Shown one piece after another: positions 47,291-60,000 of a stretch of 64,000 nucleotides of DNA; position 1 is the first letter of the stretch; each line of letters starts with the position of its first letter. Below the pieces are notes generated by a model. It made no database searches, was not told where the DNA came from, and worked only from the letters and a program-made list of their open reading frames with translations. This stretch comes from Phyto melanocephala (Eukaryota; Arthropoda; Insecta; Diptera; Rhinophoridae). Location: contig OW799234.1 in the NCBI GenBank assembly GCA_941918925.1, forward strand, positions 66,555,543 to 66,619,542, given 5' to 3'. Made by a program: the position numbers and the translations under genes.

Positions 47291-48313
47291 TTAGTTCCAT
47301 ACACGTAAGAATGAATCCCATGAACCCGTTGCTACTGCCATACCGTTCTCTGTGACACCCAGACAAGAGACACGATTATCATGGCCAGCTAGTATACCTG
47401 AACGTTCGGCTTTCATTGTGTCCCATACATTGCAGTTGAAGTCATCGTAACCAGCTAACAGCAAACGACCACTCTTTGAAAATGCCACCGATGTAATGCC
47501 GCAAATGATGTTGTCATGCGAGTACATTGCGAGCTCTTGGTCGGCGCGTATATCGAACAGACGGCAGGTGGCATCGTCGGAGCCGGTGGCGAACGCCTGA
47601 CCGTTAGGGAAGAATGTCACGGCATTGATATCAGACTCATGGCCGGGAAAAGTCTGTTTACAGACGCCCTCTCGAATGTCCCACAATTTTGCGGATGCAT
47701 CGCAAGCGCCCGACACGAATGTGTGGCAGCCGGGCGCCAGCGATAGAGCCATTACATCGCCGGTATGTCCCAGAAATGATGTTACCTGTTGGCCGGTTTC
47801 AATGTCCCACAAACCACATGTCATGTCGCCGGAACTGGTGACGATTTGATTGTCGTCCAGAAAACGGCAGCATGACAAATAGCCACCATGACCGGGCAGT
47901 TCACGAGAAACTCGTACATTGCCCTCGCGAGTTTTCAGGTTGTAAATTGAACACATGTTGTCGAGACCGCCGCAGGCGACATAACTGCCAGAGGGCGCAT
48001 AAGCACACGTCATCACCCACGACGAACGCAGTGGTATAGCATGTACCTTGTTGGTGGTGTGCGAATCCCAAACTATAAGTTTGCCATCCTGAGAAGCTGA
48101 CACTAAATTCCGCGAATCGTTTCCCCAGTGCATTGCGTATATTTTCGCCAAATGGCCTCTGAGTGTGCGTCTCGTACGCATCTGTATACGCCCAATGGGT
48201 TCCAATGATGCTGCTGCCTGAACCAGACTTGTGTCGCAGGCCGCTTTACGGGCATCACGTATGGCATTCTTAAGGGTTTCGGCTTCTTGTCTCAAACTAT
48301 CCAACTCGTTCAT
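47291..48313 (-). CDS. Gbeta13F: Heterotrimeric G protein beta subunit Gbeta13F
   Basis: Complete 340-residue G-beta of the canonical type, the subunit that pairs with G-gamma and signals from receptors at the plasma membrane; in flies it acts in gastrulation and neuroblast division (family knowledge). [20 protein letters not shown] begins an N-terminal helix (about residues 1-45) that forms the coiled coil with G-gamma. Seven WD40 blades follow, with typical ends such as LIVWD, SIYNL, GLWDIE, KLWDIRE, CRLFDIR, NVWDT and the final LRVWN. The length equals the family norm and residues are near-identical to the Drosophila protein as I recall it. The coding region is one exon. GC-rich codon use contrasts sharply with its AT-rich surroundings. 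The ATG follows ACAAAAA, a normal fly context. The plus-strand open frames at 47516-47849 are antisense shadows. Confidence 0.98.
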   Translation of the reverse strand: MNELDSLRQEAETLKNAIRDARKAACDTSLVQAAASLEPIGRIQMRTRRTLRGHLAKIYAMHWGNDSRNLVSASQDGKLIVWDSHTTNKVHAIPLRSSWVMTCAYAPSGSYVACGGLDNMCSIYNLKTREGNVRVSRELPGHGGYLSCCRFLDDNQIVTSSGDMTCGLWDIETGQQVTSFLGHTGDVMALSLAPGCHTFVSGACDASAKLWDIREGVCKQTFPGHESDINAVTFFPNGQAFATGSDDATCRLFDIRADQELAMYSHDNIICGITSVAFSKSGRLLLAGYDDFNCNVWDTMKAERSGILAGHDNRVSCLGVTENGMAVATGSWDSFLRVWN

Positions 48314-50612
48314 TTTTTGTTTTAGTTTTTATATTATAGAAATAATTTTTTACTTTTTTTATATATCTGTGTAAAAAAGATTAGCACTTTTTAATCTGAT
48401 TTTTTCTCTTGCTTTTCCAATTTTATTACTACTACTTTTATTCTTCGGAATTTTCTTATATGATGATGATGAAAATCTCTATATCTTTAAAGGTGGTGGT
48501 TGGTTGGAAGAAGGCCGCAAAAATTTTTTTCACATTTTTTTTTTTTGAGATTGAGATGTTCATATATTGTATTTATGTAGTCGATGAAGTCAAACACGGA
48601 GAGGGGGTGGGTGGAAAGTGAGTAAAAAAAAAATAGAAATGAAAGGTGCGGTGTTAGTTATAAAAAAAAATTTTGATATCATTCAAGCTTTTTGTTAAAA
48701 TATTTCCACACTTACCTAATCTTGTTATATTTCAGTTGTAGCAGTGTTCTTAAGTTTAGTTCTTATTCGAAATCGTTCCTTTTTTAGGAGTTCAATGATT
48801 AAATTTTTTTTCCTTTTTAATTGCCTGGGAGTTCACCTCTTATTTTCTTTTCGTTATTCTCCTGTTGAAAAAATAAAAACTGCTGTTTGATGTATAAATG
48901 ATTCTCCCTTTTTTCGTTAGTCGTCGTTTTCGTTTGACGTCCTCTTCTTCACATCAAACACACTTGTATTTTGTGTGCTCTTTATTTTGTCTATAGAAGT
49001 GTATGTATATGTATATTTTTCAGTATTGCCACATTTTTTATAACACAAATCGGTAAAAGATTAAACAAAATTCACAATTGTAATTTTAAAACTGAACAGA
49101 TGTATATTTATAATATATAGAAGGTACAATTTTTATCAAGTAATCTTTTTTTTTTGTTCAAAATTATGAATTTTGAAATATGGTATAAGCTAGAGATTAT
49201 TTTATAACTATGAATTTTGATAGGCAAATAGGTATGTTAAAAAAAAAAAACAATCAGCTGAAGAACTAAACGTACCTTTACAAAGTTAAACAGGTCAAAA
49301 ACAGTTTTTTATACCCAAGTCAAAATGATTTAAAATATACATATTAGGATTTTTTACTTAAAATATACATATTAGGATTTTTTTATATAAGCTTTATGAC
49401 CAATAAGCTTTTACTACAATATTTCGCACTGAATAAACTACACAACCAACTGCAAACTATATATGTATATTTATTTAATTCCACAAAAAATATTACATTG
49501 TAATAAAAAAGCTAAGTAAAAAATCACAACATAAAAAAAACATTTTTGGTAAATATTTATAATGAAACTATCATCACATAAAAGCACAAATTCAAGAATA
49601 ACAACTGATTAGCTTACAAAAATAAAATAAATTTTCTTTTAAATACAAGTTATGGCAAAGCTGTTATATATGAAAATTTTCTACACCACCTGTGGCAACA
49701 CTAATATATAAATTTATATTGTCGGATTTTACACATACATATATTATAAAATTTCCAACTGTTCTAAAATTCTTTTATGATCGATGGTATTTTAACCAAG
49801 GGATGAGAATTTTTATATATATTTTCATTACATTTAGTACGATTTATCATAGCAATAAATCAAAATATATATACATCTAAACACATAATTTAATTATATT
49901 TCAGCATGATTCCCCATATTTTTAATAACTTGAATAACACAACTAATAACAGTTTACAAAAAATATTCTGTTTTGATTTTCATCACTTTGGAACAACAAA
50001 ATTGCAATTTGCTTTTTGATTAATAATACAACGAAAGTATTTTAACGAATAAAAAGAGAGAATCAAATAGTTAACGAAATACATACAGAATACACAATTA
50101 TTTCATTCACACACATATGAATAAGAGTTCCGTCACCAAAAGCGAGAACGAGACGAACGCAAAGAGCAGAAAATCAATTTAGTACTTTTTTCTAGCCTTA
50201 GAAGTATTTTTTATATGCAGCAAAATCATCTATATTAATTTTTTGACTACATATGTATATAACTTTTCCGTAAATTTTTCCACTTTTCACACTTACGTTT
50301 TGTGCAAATTTTGCCAACTGTTTTTATTTGATACTACTATTATTCGTAAATTTTAATTATAAACTATCATTTATTAAAAGCTAAAAAATTCTGCTAACAA
50401 ATTCTTCTATTACACAAACTCCGCGGACGTACAATAAGCGAAACATTTGACAGATTGACCAACACCTATAAACTTTTTAACGAAACATTTAATTCATGTT
50501 TAAAGAGCATATGCGGTGTACTAAAAACATGGTAAACTGACAATGACGGTTGCGCTAGATTACGGTTGGGTATGTTTATTTTTGACATATGCAACACTGA
50601 TAACGATATAAC
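48314..50612. other. Upstream region of Gbeta13F
   Basis: Presumably holds the promoter and 5' UTR exons of Gbeta13F, which in flies is transcribed through upstream non-coding exons (family knowledge). No clear splice junction or core promoter was identified. There are several poly-T and poly-A runs and no coding gene. Confidence 0.4.
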
Positions 50613-51655
50613 CAGTGCTGCCATAAGATGATAGAGAAAAAAGTGCTAAAATGTTCTCCAGTTCAAAGAGCAAAGTGCTAAAATTTTTCAATATTTATAT
50701 TCATATTTTGTTCAATTAAATTCAATTTTATTAATATTATATTAACACAAAAGAAGTGTCAACAATTACTTAAATGTGGTTAGAAGGTTAACAAGTTCAA
50801 TCATATAATTTTCTTCACATACCAATTCTTTTTGGTACCTTTGAACCAATTTTAATCAAAACATCGTCCGATATATTGATATTATAGCACCATACGTTAT
50901 TTACTTTTACACTTTCCCTTATATGTATAACATAACATACAAGTTGTGTATTCATTTTTGTTCTAAGTTTGCTTTTTATTAAGCCCATTAAACTAAATAA
51001 ACGCTCCACTTCAGCGTTTGAAAATGGTAAAACCAAAAGAGACAGCACAAAATCCGATAATTCCTTAAAAAGATTTTCATTAATTGAATTTCTAAATTGG
51101 TTTACTTGAATCCAGAACTCCTTAGTATCCACATTGATATGTCAGATTTGTTCAGTTATATAGCTCCACTGATTTTGGATTTTTTCCATTTCAGTTATAC
51201 TAAAATTCATATCTTCTAAGATGCAAGTAATAGGTGCCTTAATTTTTTTAAGGGTATTATCTATTGAAAATGTTGAAATGTTTTTTAATATCAAAATATT
51301 TTTGGGAAGCCCATATTTTAGTTCATTTACAAGCGATTTTAAAAAATGTAAACATATTTTTCTGATTGTGTTTTCTTCAGAAGATATTATATTATTTTTA
51401 TTTTAATAACGTTTTGAATTCATATCCTATATACCGACTAGGTACAAAATATTCTTCAAATATTTCTTCCTCCTCTCCCAAAATTATATCCATCAGCTTT
51501 TCTTTTATATATATTTTACCAGCTATAACCTTTACAAGAAAAAAATATCATCTAAAACTTACTTATAACAAGTAATTGATTGCATTTAAATTTTATATGA
51601 AAAAAGTGAAAAAAATGCCGGATTATTATTCAAAAGTGCTAAAATGGCAAGCCTG
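50613..51655 (-). mobile_element. Degenerate hAT transposon
   Basis: CAGTGCTGCCAT at the left and, on the opposite strand, CAGGCTTGCCAT at the right form imperfect terminal inverted repeats. The flanks GATATAAC (50605-50612) and GGTATAAC (51656-51663) are an 8-bp duplication with one mismatch, as expected for hAT. GTGCTAAAAT occurs at 50643, 50675 and 51636, possibly subterminal transposase sites. The element is about 1 kb, so most of the transposase is lost. Confidence 0.85.
50815..51132 (-). pseudogene. hAT transposase C-terminal dimerisation remnant
   Basis: An open frame of 105 codons contains LLVLPFSNAEVERLFSLMGL followed by IKSKLRTKMNTQL, the hAT C-terminal dimerisation signature. The DNA-binding zinc finger and most catalytic region are absent; further 5' pieces on the minus strand up to about 51560 are decayed. 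Confidence 0.8.
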
Positions 51656-51663
51656 GGTATAAC

Positions 51664-52255
51664 ATAAATAATTTGCATTAGTGCTGCCACTAACACTACT
51701 CCAGGCCCAAGGATTTCAGGCCTGTCGTTCCTATTGGAAATACTAATGTATTTACATTAGATGCTTGACGTCGGCACGACTGCTCTCAAAATTTATTTAA
51801 ATAAGGACATTCGCTTGTTATTTAACTATGTAGTGGTTTTCATTCTATGTTAAATAAACTAAATGAATAAACACTCGTAGGTAACGTAGCTACATAACTT
51901 TAATTTTTTCGCAACTAGTGGTAGTTGATGTCTGGATTATTTTCAATGCGGCTTATTAACATGAAGGAAAAGTAAATTTGTGTATGTCTATTAATTTTGA
52001 GGTAGTCAAAGATTTAGACAAGTTTAAACGAGAACAACAAAAATGTTTGCCCTTAAATTTTAACAATGTTAAAGGGGTTATAGGTAGCCCCGGTATTTAA
52101 TTGAAAAGTTTTGAGATTTTTTTACAAACAAGTAACACAAAATAGAAATGTCGAATAGGATATAAGTATGTACTTATATACATATATGTATGTATAATTA
52201 CCCATTAATTAAAAAAATTCGTTGTTGATTTAGAAAATATTTATATAATTATATA
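51664..52255. other. Intergenic AT-rich DNA
   Basis: Nothing was identified beyond short simple repeats (ATATGTATGT at 52180). Confidence 0.3.
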
Positions 52256-52635
52256 CTGTGGCTTGGAGCTAAAAGGACCAATATCACTTTTTTGCTCTTT
52301 TGAGTTAATCATTGCGTTAGATTTGGTTTCTTACTCTATTTCATTATGGTAAAAATTCTAAAGTCATACTTAATACAGAACAGGGGCTCAATTCTCATTC
52401 TGTGAAACTGTGAAATGAAAAATTTTTTGTATAGCAAAGGGTATGGTGGCACCATATGATATTACACACAAAAGCTTTTCATTTCATAGTTTCATAGAAC
52501 GAGAATTGATACCCTGCTTTATAAATAAAATGCTGGCCAATGTCACTATGAAAGCACCTATAAAATTTAAAGTTCAATTAAAATTTTCTCAAAAGTAAAT
52601 ATTTTGACATTGGCCCTTTTAGCTCCAAGCCACAG
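52256..52635. repeat. MITE with 27-bp terminal repeats, interrupted by a fold-back element
   Basis: CTGTGGCTTGGAGCTAAAAG at the left and its exact complement at the right (ending 52635), followed inward by GGACCAAT / GGGCCAAT. Flanks are ATATA on both sides. The fold-back MITE copy 3 occupies 52382-52514, so the host element is about 250 bp without it. Confidence 0.8.
52382..52514 (+). repeat. Fold-back MITE, copy 3 (nested)
   Basis: AGGGGCTCAATTCTCATTCT to GAGAATTGATACCC; same orientation as copy 1. Confidence 0.8.
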
Positions 52636-54031
52636 ATATATATGAATATATATATATAGGAATTTATTGCGCACTCATTGCTTTGCTGATTGCTTGAGCA
52701 ATTATTGCCACAATAAGCTATAAAAATCGTTTCATTTTTTTTTGCATTTTTTGGGTTTCAGAAACAAAGAAAAATGAAATGAGAAGTTTTTGTGTTTCAT
52801 ATTATATGGTGCCATTATACCCTTTGCTATACAGTGGAGACCCAAAATTCATATATGACCCCAAAGAATGACGTAACATTTTCAGCATTTGTCACGATGA
52901 CGTTCGCCACCGGGATGTCTATGTATGTAATATTTTAAGTTAATTTGTTTAAAAGTCCACAGATATTATTATAAAAAAATACCAAACAAAAGAGCAGAAA
53001 CCATATACATAACAAGCCGCCCATCACTGGCTTACAGATGTCACGCAACAACGTAAGGAAATCCTATACGTTAAAACTCAGTAAACTTTTGCATAATTAA
53101 AAAATGACTTAATTTGCATCAAAATTAAAATTTCGATATTAAATCCTATTTTAAGTGTTTTATTAAAAATTAAAAAAAAAAAAAAAATAATAAATCACCC
53201 TTTATGTTGTATGTAATTAAAATAAATTTGTTTACGTTTTTTTTATATATTTAATATATGTATGTATATGAAAGTACGTAATATTTACATCAAATAATTT
53301 TAAATAAAAAAATTTGTTTATTTTTTATATGAGACAGACGCCGGTCAGTGTTGTTTGGGTTTTAAATATTAGTTACAAAATCATTATCCAAAAGATGTCA
53401 AGAATCACACCGAAACTGAATAATTATTTTCCGAATAAATTTGATATGAATTATCTGAAATTAACAATAATAGAATACAATTAGTAAACGAAATTGGAAA
53501 AAAAGTTACAAAAAAAGAAAAAAAATAAATAAATAAAACATTATTGTGTATAATATAAATGGTTTGTTTTTAATATGGACATAAATAGATCTATATTTTG
53601 TATTTAATTTCTTAGTAGCAATTAAAAAATAAATCAATTAAAACTTATAAATTAAAATTAATAAATTTTTTATAGTAAAAAAATATTTGAAATTATTTTG
53701 AGGAATGTTAACATATCAAAACTTTAAATATTATTTAATCAAAACAAATATTTTTAATTTTTTTATTTTGTAAAATATATTTTATTTTTTATTTATTTAT
53801 TCAATCAGACTTTAGGTAAAATTTTGATAAGTTAACAGTTTTATTATTATTTTCGTGGTCAGCTATGCTTATATAACGATTTTAATACTTAATTAAGGTG
53901 CTGGAATTTGAAAAATAAAAGTAATTAAAAAAAAACTAAATTAACAGAGAGCTACATGTGTTTCATTACTATACGTTTGTTCGATTTTCTTATTTAGTTC
54001 AGTTTTTTTTTTTTAATAATTTTATATATAT
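52636..54031. other. 3' flank of exportin-7 gene
   Basis: AT-rich and without a gene; includes a diverged relative of the fold-back MITE at about 52760-52845 (TATGGTGCCATTATACCCTT). Sequence next to 54031 is likely the exportin-7 3' UTR. Confidence 0.4.
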
Positions 54032-57000
54032 TTATGAAAATTCATCGATAAATGACGAACCAGTGTTGTAATTCGATATTTTCGGCAAGTTAACCACATC
54101 ACGACGGAAGGATGATAAGTTATGAGTGAATCTGTGAAAGAACATACAATTTTGACAGAATTTTTTATATTAAATTCATGTAATTAATTTTAGAGGCTTT
54201 TACTTTTCTTTATTTTTACTGGAAACATTTCGTTCAATGCCGCTCATTAAATCATCAAACCATTGAGCCATAATTTGTTGCTTTTCTAAAGGCTGTGCGC
54301 GCAGAATATTATCTTTAAGAGATCTGTAAGGAATAAATTAAAAGAATGAATGAAAAATTAATAAATTAAAAATATAAACCTGTTTTAGGGGTATTTTTGT
54401 TTTGGGTGTATAACTAAAAAATGCGAGATTCACAACAGATAACTTATGTTTTGAATGCGGTTTTTGTCTTTAATAGAGTTATTTCTAATGCTCGGTTCGT
54501 TTAAAGCGAGCATTGGTCGAAAAACGGCCATAATAATATTCCTTAATGACAAAACTTGGTAAAATGTTGCATTACCTGTTAATAACTAGTTAGAAAAAGG
54601 GTTGGGAAGTTTTATCTAACTCGTCTTATAGACCAGGTCTTGCTCCGTATTACTATTTGTATTGATCGATGCAGAGCTCTCTTTCTCGGATACGATTCAC
54701 TTTATCCGAAATTGGCTTGAATCGTTCTTGGCCCAAGAGATAGGCTGTTCTTTTGGCGCGGAATCCATATGTTGCCAGAAAGATGGATAAAGGTCATAGC
54801 TAACTATGGCGAATACTTTGAAAAAATTTCCAAATAAAAGCTAACATTTTTAAAAAAATTCCTTATTTTAAGGCTACACACTTAGGGCCGTATTTATAAA
54901 AAATATTTTAGGTTTATTATTATTATTATTTACTAGCCAAGCCCGGCGCGCGTTGCTACGCCCCTTAATGAATAAAATGCATTCTGAATTTTATTTAAAT
55001 ATCAAGTGCAAGAAGCTTAAAATTATAACTTGTTTTAATGGGCAAGTCGCCGCCCACTTTTCTAATCACGAAATTATATAGTCGTGACAGCTCAATATGT
55101 GTTCAAATTTTCAGAAAAATCGGTCCAGTGCAAGTTGCTAAAAATGATAACTCATTTCTTATGGGCGTGGCACTGCCCACTTTTATAACCACGAAATTGT
55201 ATAATCATCAAAGTTCAATTTGTGTGCAAAGTTTCAGAAAAATCAATCTAGCGCAAGTAGCTAAAAATTATAACTTATTTCTTATGGGCGTGGCACTGCC
55301 CACTTTTATAACCACGAAGTTATGTAGTCATGACAGCTCAATATGTGTGCAAAGTTTCAGAAAAATCGATCTAGTGCAAGTAGCTAAAAATGATAACTCA
55401 TTTTTATGGGCGTGGCACTGCCCACTTTTCCACTTTTTCTCCTAATAATAACAAATACAACAAAAAAAGAATTAGTGAAATCGGTCCAGCCATTTACGCG
55501 TGATGCTGTGATCATGGGAAAAAGGGATTCATTTTTATATACATAGATTTATTTAATCTATAGAATTAATTCTTAGACTAAATTTATTGATGGGCATTGG
55601 CTGCTTGGGCCATCAGCTCTAGTTAATAGTATACATTACATTATAAGTTTCTTAATTATAAGGTGGTGTATTTTATTAGATTTTTAGGTTTATTTGACAA
55701 ATTTATCATCTGTCAAATAAGCCTTTAATAAACCTAAAATATTTTTTTATGAATACGGCTCTTAATATTTTCACATTTATGTATAAACTGTTAACAAAAT
55801 TTAGTATATTTCAACATTTTTAACAAAATGTTAATTTTTTTTATTTATTTGTTGATTTTTCTCATATTTTTAGTTTATTTTGTCTTAAGTTAATTTTCAT
55901 AATTTCATATTTATTAGGATTTTTATGAATTATGAATAATTCGAAAAAGTTAGTTTTGCCGACACTAGCCGAGTGGAATACATTTTCGAAATCAGTTACG
56001 GATTCATTGCACCACATTTTATCAGTAATTTAGTGTTTGATGTAAATTTCTTCTATTTAACTCACAGTTTAGAATTCGGTAACAATTATGTTGGTACTAT
56101 CGAATTATTATTATTATTTTCATTCGAACTGATATAAACTTACCTAAAGTAATCTTCGTACAAGAGTATTAAAACTAACAAGGGTCTCGACATAGACCAT
56201 TGGTTACGACAGTCCTCAGCCATCACATTATTTAACAAAGTAGACATCATATTTTGCAATAAATCTGAATTCATTTTAACAACCTTTATCAAAAGCAAAT
56301 AGTTAAAATTTAGATTGAAGAGAAATTATAAAGTTTCTTAATATCACCTCTAAAAATCTGGCATTTTCGGGACTTAAACTGCGTAATTTTTTATTTGGGA
56401 ATGTAGACACTAAAAGAAAGAAGAAATTAAACATATATATATATTTTTTTTGCTTTAAAATTGTAATAAAAAATAAAACACATTTACTTTTCAACTGAAG
56501 TTGCTTAAATATATACGAAACAATGCTATCCAAAATGGAACAACAGGTTATATAAATAGTTGAGTCTGGAAAACGAAAATGGTTTGTATAATTAGCACAT
56601 TTTAGCACATAGATGTAGGTATATTTATCATGTAATTTACCCAAAGATGTAAATCCTTTGGAAAGACTCTCTAGAATGTAAACAAATGCACCAGGTTCAA
56701 GGCCAGCTAGGAAACTTATATGATCTTGTGATAAACAATTTAACAAATTAAAATAGGATGAGGCCAATTTAGGATATTCCTAAAGTAAATAAAATACAAA
56801 TGAATACAAATTTTAACATTAAAAGAAACTTTTAGTAATATTTGAGGAATTTCATAAATTAATTCTTGTTTCGTATATTAACCCTTGTGTTAATACCCAA
56901 CTTTATCCACATTGTTGAGCACCCGGGGTATCCGGGTACCCATATACTATAATATATTAATAATCAATATTTTTGTGAAACAAAATTAAATTTTTAATTA

Positions 57001-60000
57001 AAAATATAAAAGGATATTTTATTAAAATATGATTTTTTAACTTTAAATTGCATAACGGCGAAAATTTCATATCAATAAGTGAAACTTTAAAAATTGTCTT
57101 CAACGAAAATTTTGTAGATATTATTGCTTGACACACAAATAAAAAAGCATTGTTTATCTATGCAGCTTATAACGTTGATCATCCAAATTCTCAACGTCAA
57201 TGGAAGCCTGTAACTATAACGGAATATTCGTTCGGAATTATTCGTTGATAACTTGATTTGTGCTGGTGCGAATAATTCCAATACGGACCATACTTTAGAC
57301 ACGTCGCATTCAAATTCATATCCACCGTACCGCGCGAAAATAGGACTTCCACAACATAATACGTTATTTAATATTTGATGACAACAATCCAAAATGTTGT
57401 TACTAGCTCCATCGACTGGTACAGCTACAGGTGAATATCCCACTAGCTCAAGCTCGGCTTCTTCTCGGGTGTGTTCCCTCCCTCACCTTAGCCACGGAAC
57501 AGTAGACAATAAAACAAGTAAGAGCGCTATATTCGGCCGTGCCGAATCTTATATACCCTTCACAACGTGTAGTCATGCAATAACAGTAGTTATTTCATCC
57601 CATATGAAATACGTACATACATATAAAAACATCCCATTGTAAAATTATAAATTCACGTATGTATGTTAAAAAAAAAAAAAAAAAAAATATATATATAAAA
57701 CAAAAAAAAAAAAATAAAAAAAAATTAAAAAAAAATAAAAAAAATTTAAAAAAATAATAAAAATATAAATAATATAATAAATAAAAAATAAATAAAATAA
57801 AAATAAAAAAAAATTAAAAAAAATTTTTTTTTGGCTCAGCTGGGATTCGATGCCACGTTTTCTCTAACCAGTTTACACGTTTGTATGTATGTATGTTGTT
57901 GTAATGTTGTTTTTGTAAAAAAAAATCGAGGTTGTCGTGGGTTTTTGCTCATATCTCAGTTGCTTATGTACCGATGTTTCTGATTTTCAATACCGATCTA
58001 CTCCCGAATATTTCTGATATTTTAATACCTTGCCCGGGTCCAACCTATGTCGAGGGGCTTTAAAAAGTTGATTTCAACATACACACGGACAGACGGACAG
58101 AGCTTAATCGACTCCCATATTCATAAGCTTTCAGAAAATATATACTTTATGGGGTCGGAAATGAAAATTGTAGAAATTTCACACGGAATGACAAACCTAT
58201 ATATACCCTTTTTCACTGTGTGAAGGGTATAAAAAATTATGAGACGAACAAAAAAAAAAAACAGATTTAATGACTACTACCCAACATGTCTGGAATGAGA
58301 GATAGATGTAAACCTCCAGCCGCCCAACCCTACCTTGGGCATCTACACATCCGTGTAATATTTCCGGATGACCCCTCAAACCGTTCGTTTCTCACTTACC
58401 GCTTACCAAGAACCCAAAAACGAACATAGGACAGACTTTTCCACCGCAACAATGTATAAGCCTAGTGCAAATTTAACAATTGATGAACAACTTTATTCTT
58501 ATAGAGGTAGTACAGGGTTTACCCAATTTATACCTTCAAGATACTGCTTCACTAGCATTATACATCACTAACTGAGAACAATTAAATGATTGTGAAAAAA
58601 AAAACTGAGAGACACCTCTTTATGCGTAAGCTATCTGTAGAACTTGCTAAGCCTATGATTGAAGCACAAATGTCAAATGTCCAACTTATGCGCACTTATA
58701 CAACCAAAATTGCCATTGAAAGCATTTTGGGTTGCCAAGTATCACCCATCGCAGAGGCTTCTAAAAAATTTAAAAAACTGGATAAACCAGGAAGTAAAAA
58801 AAAAAAAGTTACGGAATCTTGTCACGTGTGCTACAAGCAAATAGAAAAATGAAGACGCAAGACTCTGAAAAGCTGCGCTATATGTGCATGGTCAGTTTGT
58901 GCTGAACATTTTGAAGACGTTGTTAAATGTACAGAATGTATTATAAAAAAATAACTTTGTACATAAATGACATTTTATCATTCATATATATATATATATA
59001 GTTTTTGATTCTTATTTCCCACACATTTTGTATTGGGCACCGGGGTACCCGGGTGCGCATGTTGCGATGTTTAAAGTTTCAGCAAATTTTTTTTAATATA
59101 AACCGAGCAAATAATTAAATATAGAATCTTAATTCGCTTTATTTTAAGTTAAATTACGACGATCCAGAAGCTTGTTTAAAAATAAATAAATAAATAAATA
59201 AATTTGTTTCATATAAATATACTTAGGTGAGTATTAACACAATGGGCCAATTCAAAGTAGACTCTCATATTGTACTATGTCATATAATTCATATTAATAT
59301 GACTAGTGACTTTGAACACCTTTTGTTAACAAATTATGTATTTAATACAAGAAAGAAGACAAAGAGATGACGCTGTTAAAAATTGTATGTATACAGGAAA
59401 GAAGAAAACAGAAAATATTCTCTCTGAGAGGTGAGAAGCGAAGAAATTCTCTCTGAGAGACAGTATGGTTAAAAGTATAACATAAACAATTTCTTATACA
59501 TAGGAAACAAATGTGTAGGAAACGTATGTGTCATATTATTTTTTTTGTATGGAAATTACTAACAAAAATTTTATGCATGCATAAAATAATATGAAATAGC
59601 ACAAATATGACGACCACTTTGAATTGGCCCAATATAATTACACAATTATATTGAATACATAATCGGCTCTACAAAAATTTATTATTATTCTTGTTCAGAA
59701 CGTGAAATTTATTAAAAATAAAAAAAAATATAATTTACTTACCAACAAGTCATTTTGTTGTATAGACATGATCATTTTTGCTGCTACATTTAAAACATTA
59801 TCTAATGTATCATCGCCATATAGTTTAAAGACTCCAAAATTGACATAGTTTCCACCCAAAGCATTCTTTAAGATAGTAAAGCAGACTGAAATCCCTTTCA
59901 GGCGCATGGGATATTGCTGATCACGTGGCACATCCAAATGCAAAATGCGATTGCCATAAATACAAATAAGTTTTGATGCTTCACGGAATAATAGTATGCC

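Larger units (their letters stand above)
56881..59243 (+). mobile_element. piggyBac-like element relic
   Basis: The left end is TTAA then CCCTTGTGTTAATACCC (TTAA at 56878-56881), the target and CCC start typical of piggyBac. Near each end are mirrored CG-rich motifs: CACCCGGGGTATCCGGGTAC at 56921 and CACCGGGGTACCCGGGTG at 59039. The right end appears as TATTAACACAA at 59233-59243, directly against a MITE, so it is damaged. The interior holds transposase remains and a nested 714-bp repeat. It lies in the exportin-7 intron 59742-56780, in antisense orientation to the gene. Confidence 0.7.

Noticed and set aside
47516..47849. Two plus-strand open frames
   Set aside because: Antisense of the GC-rich Gbeta13F coding sequence.
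55038..55445. 135-codon open frame with a 40-residue repeat
   Set aside because: It is the translation of 120-bp units of a non-coding Helitron; the repeat peptide has no independent support.
57087..57443. 118-codon minus-strand open frame inside the piggyBac relic
   Set aside because: No recognisable motif, and it runs opposite to the transposase; possibly chance or another decayed piece.
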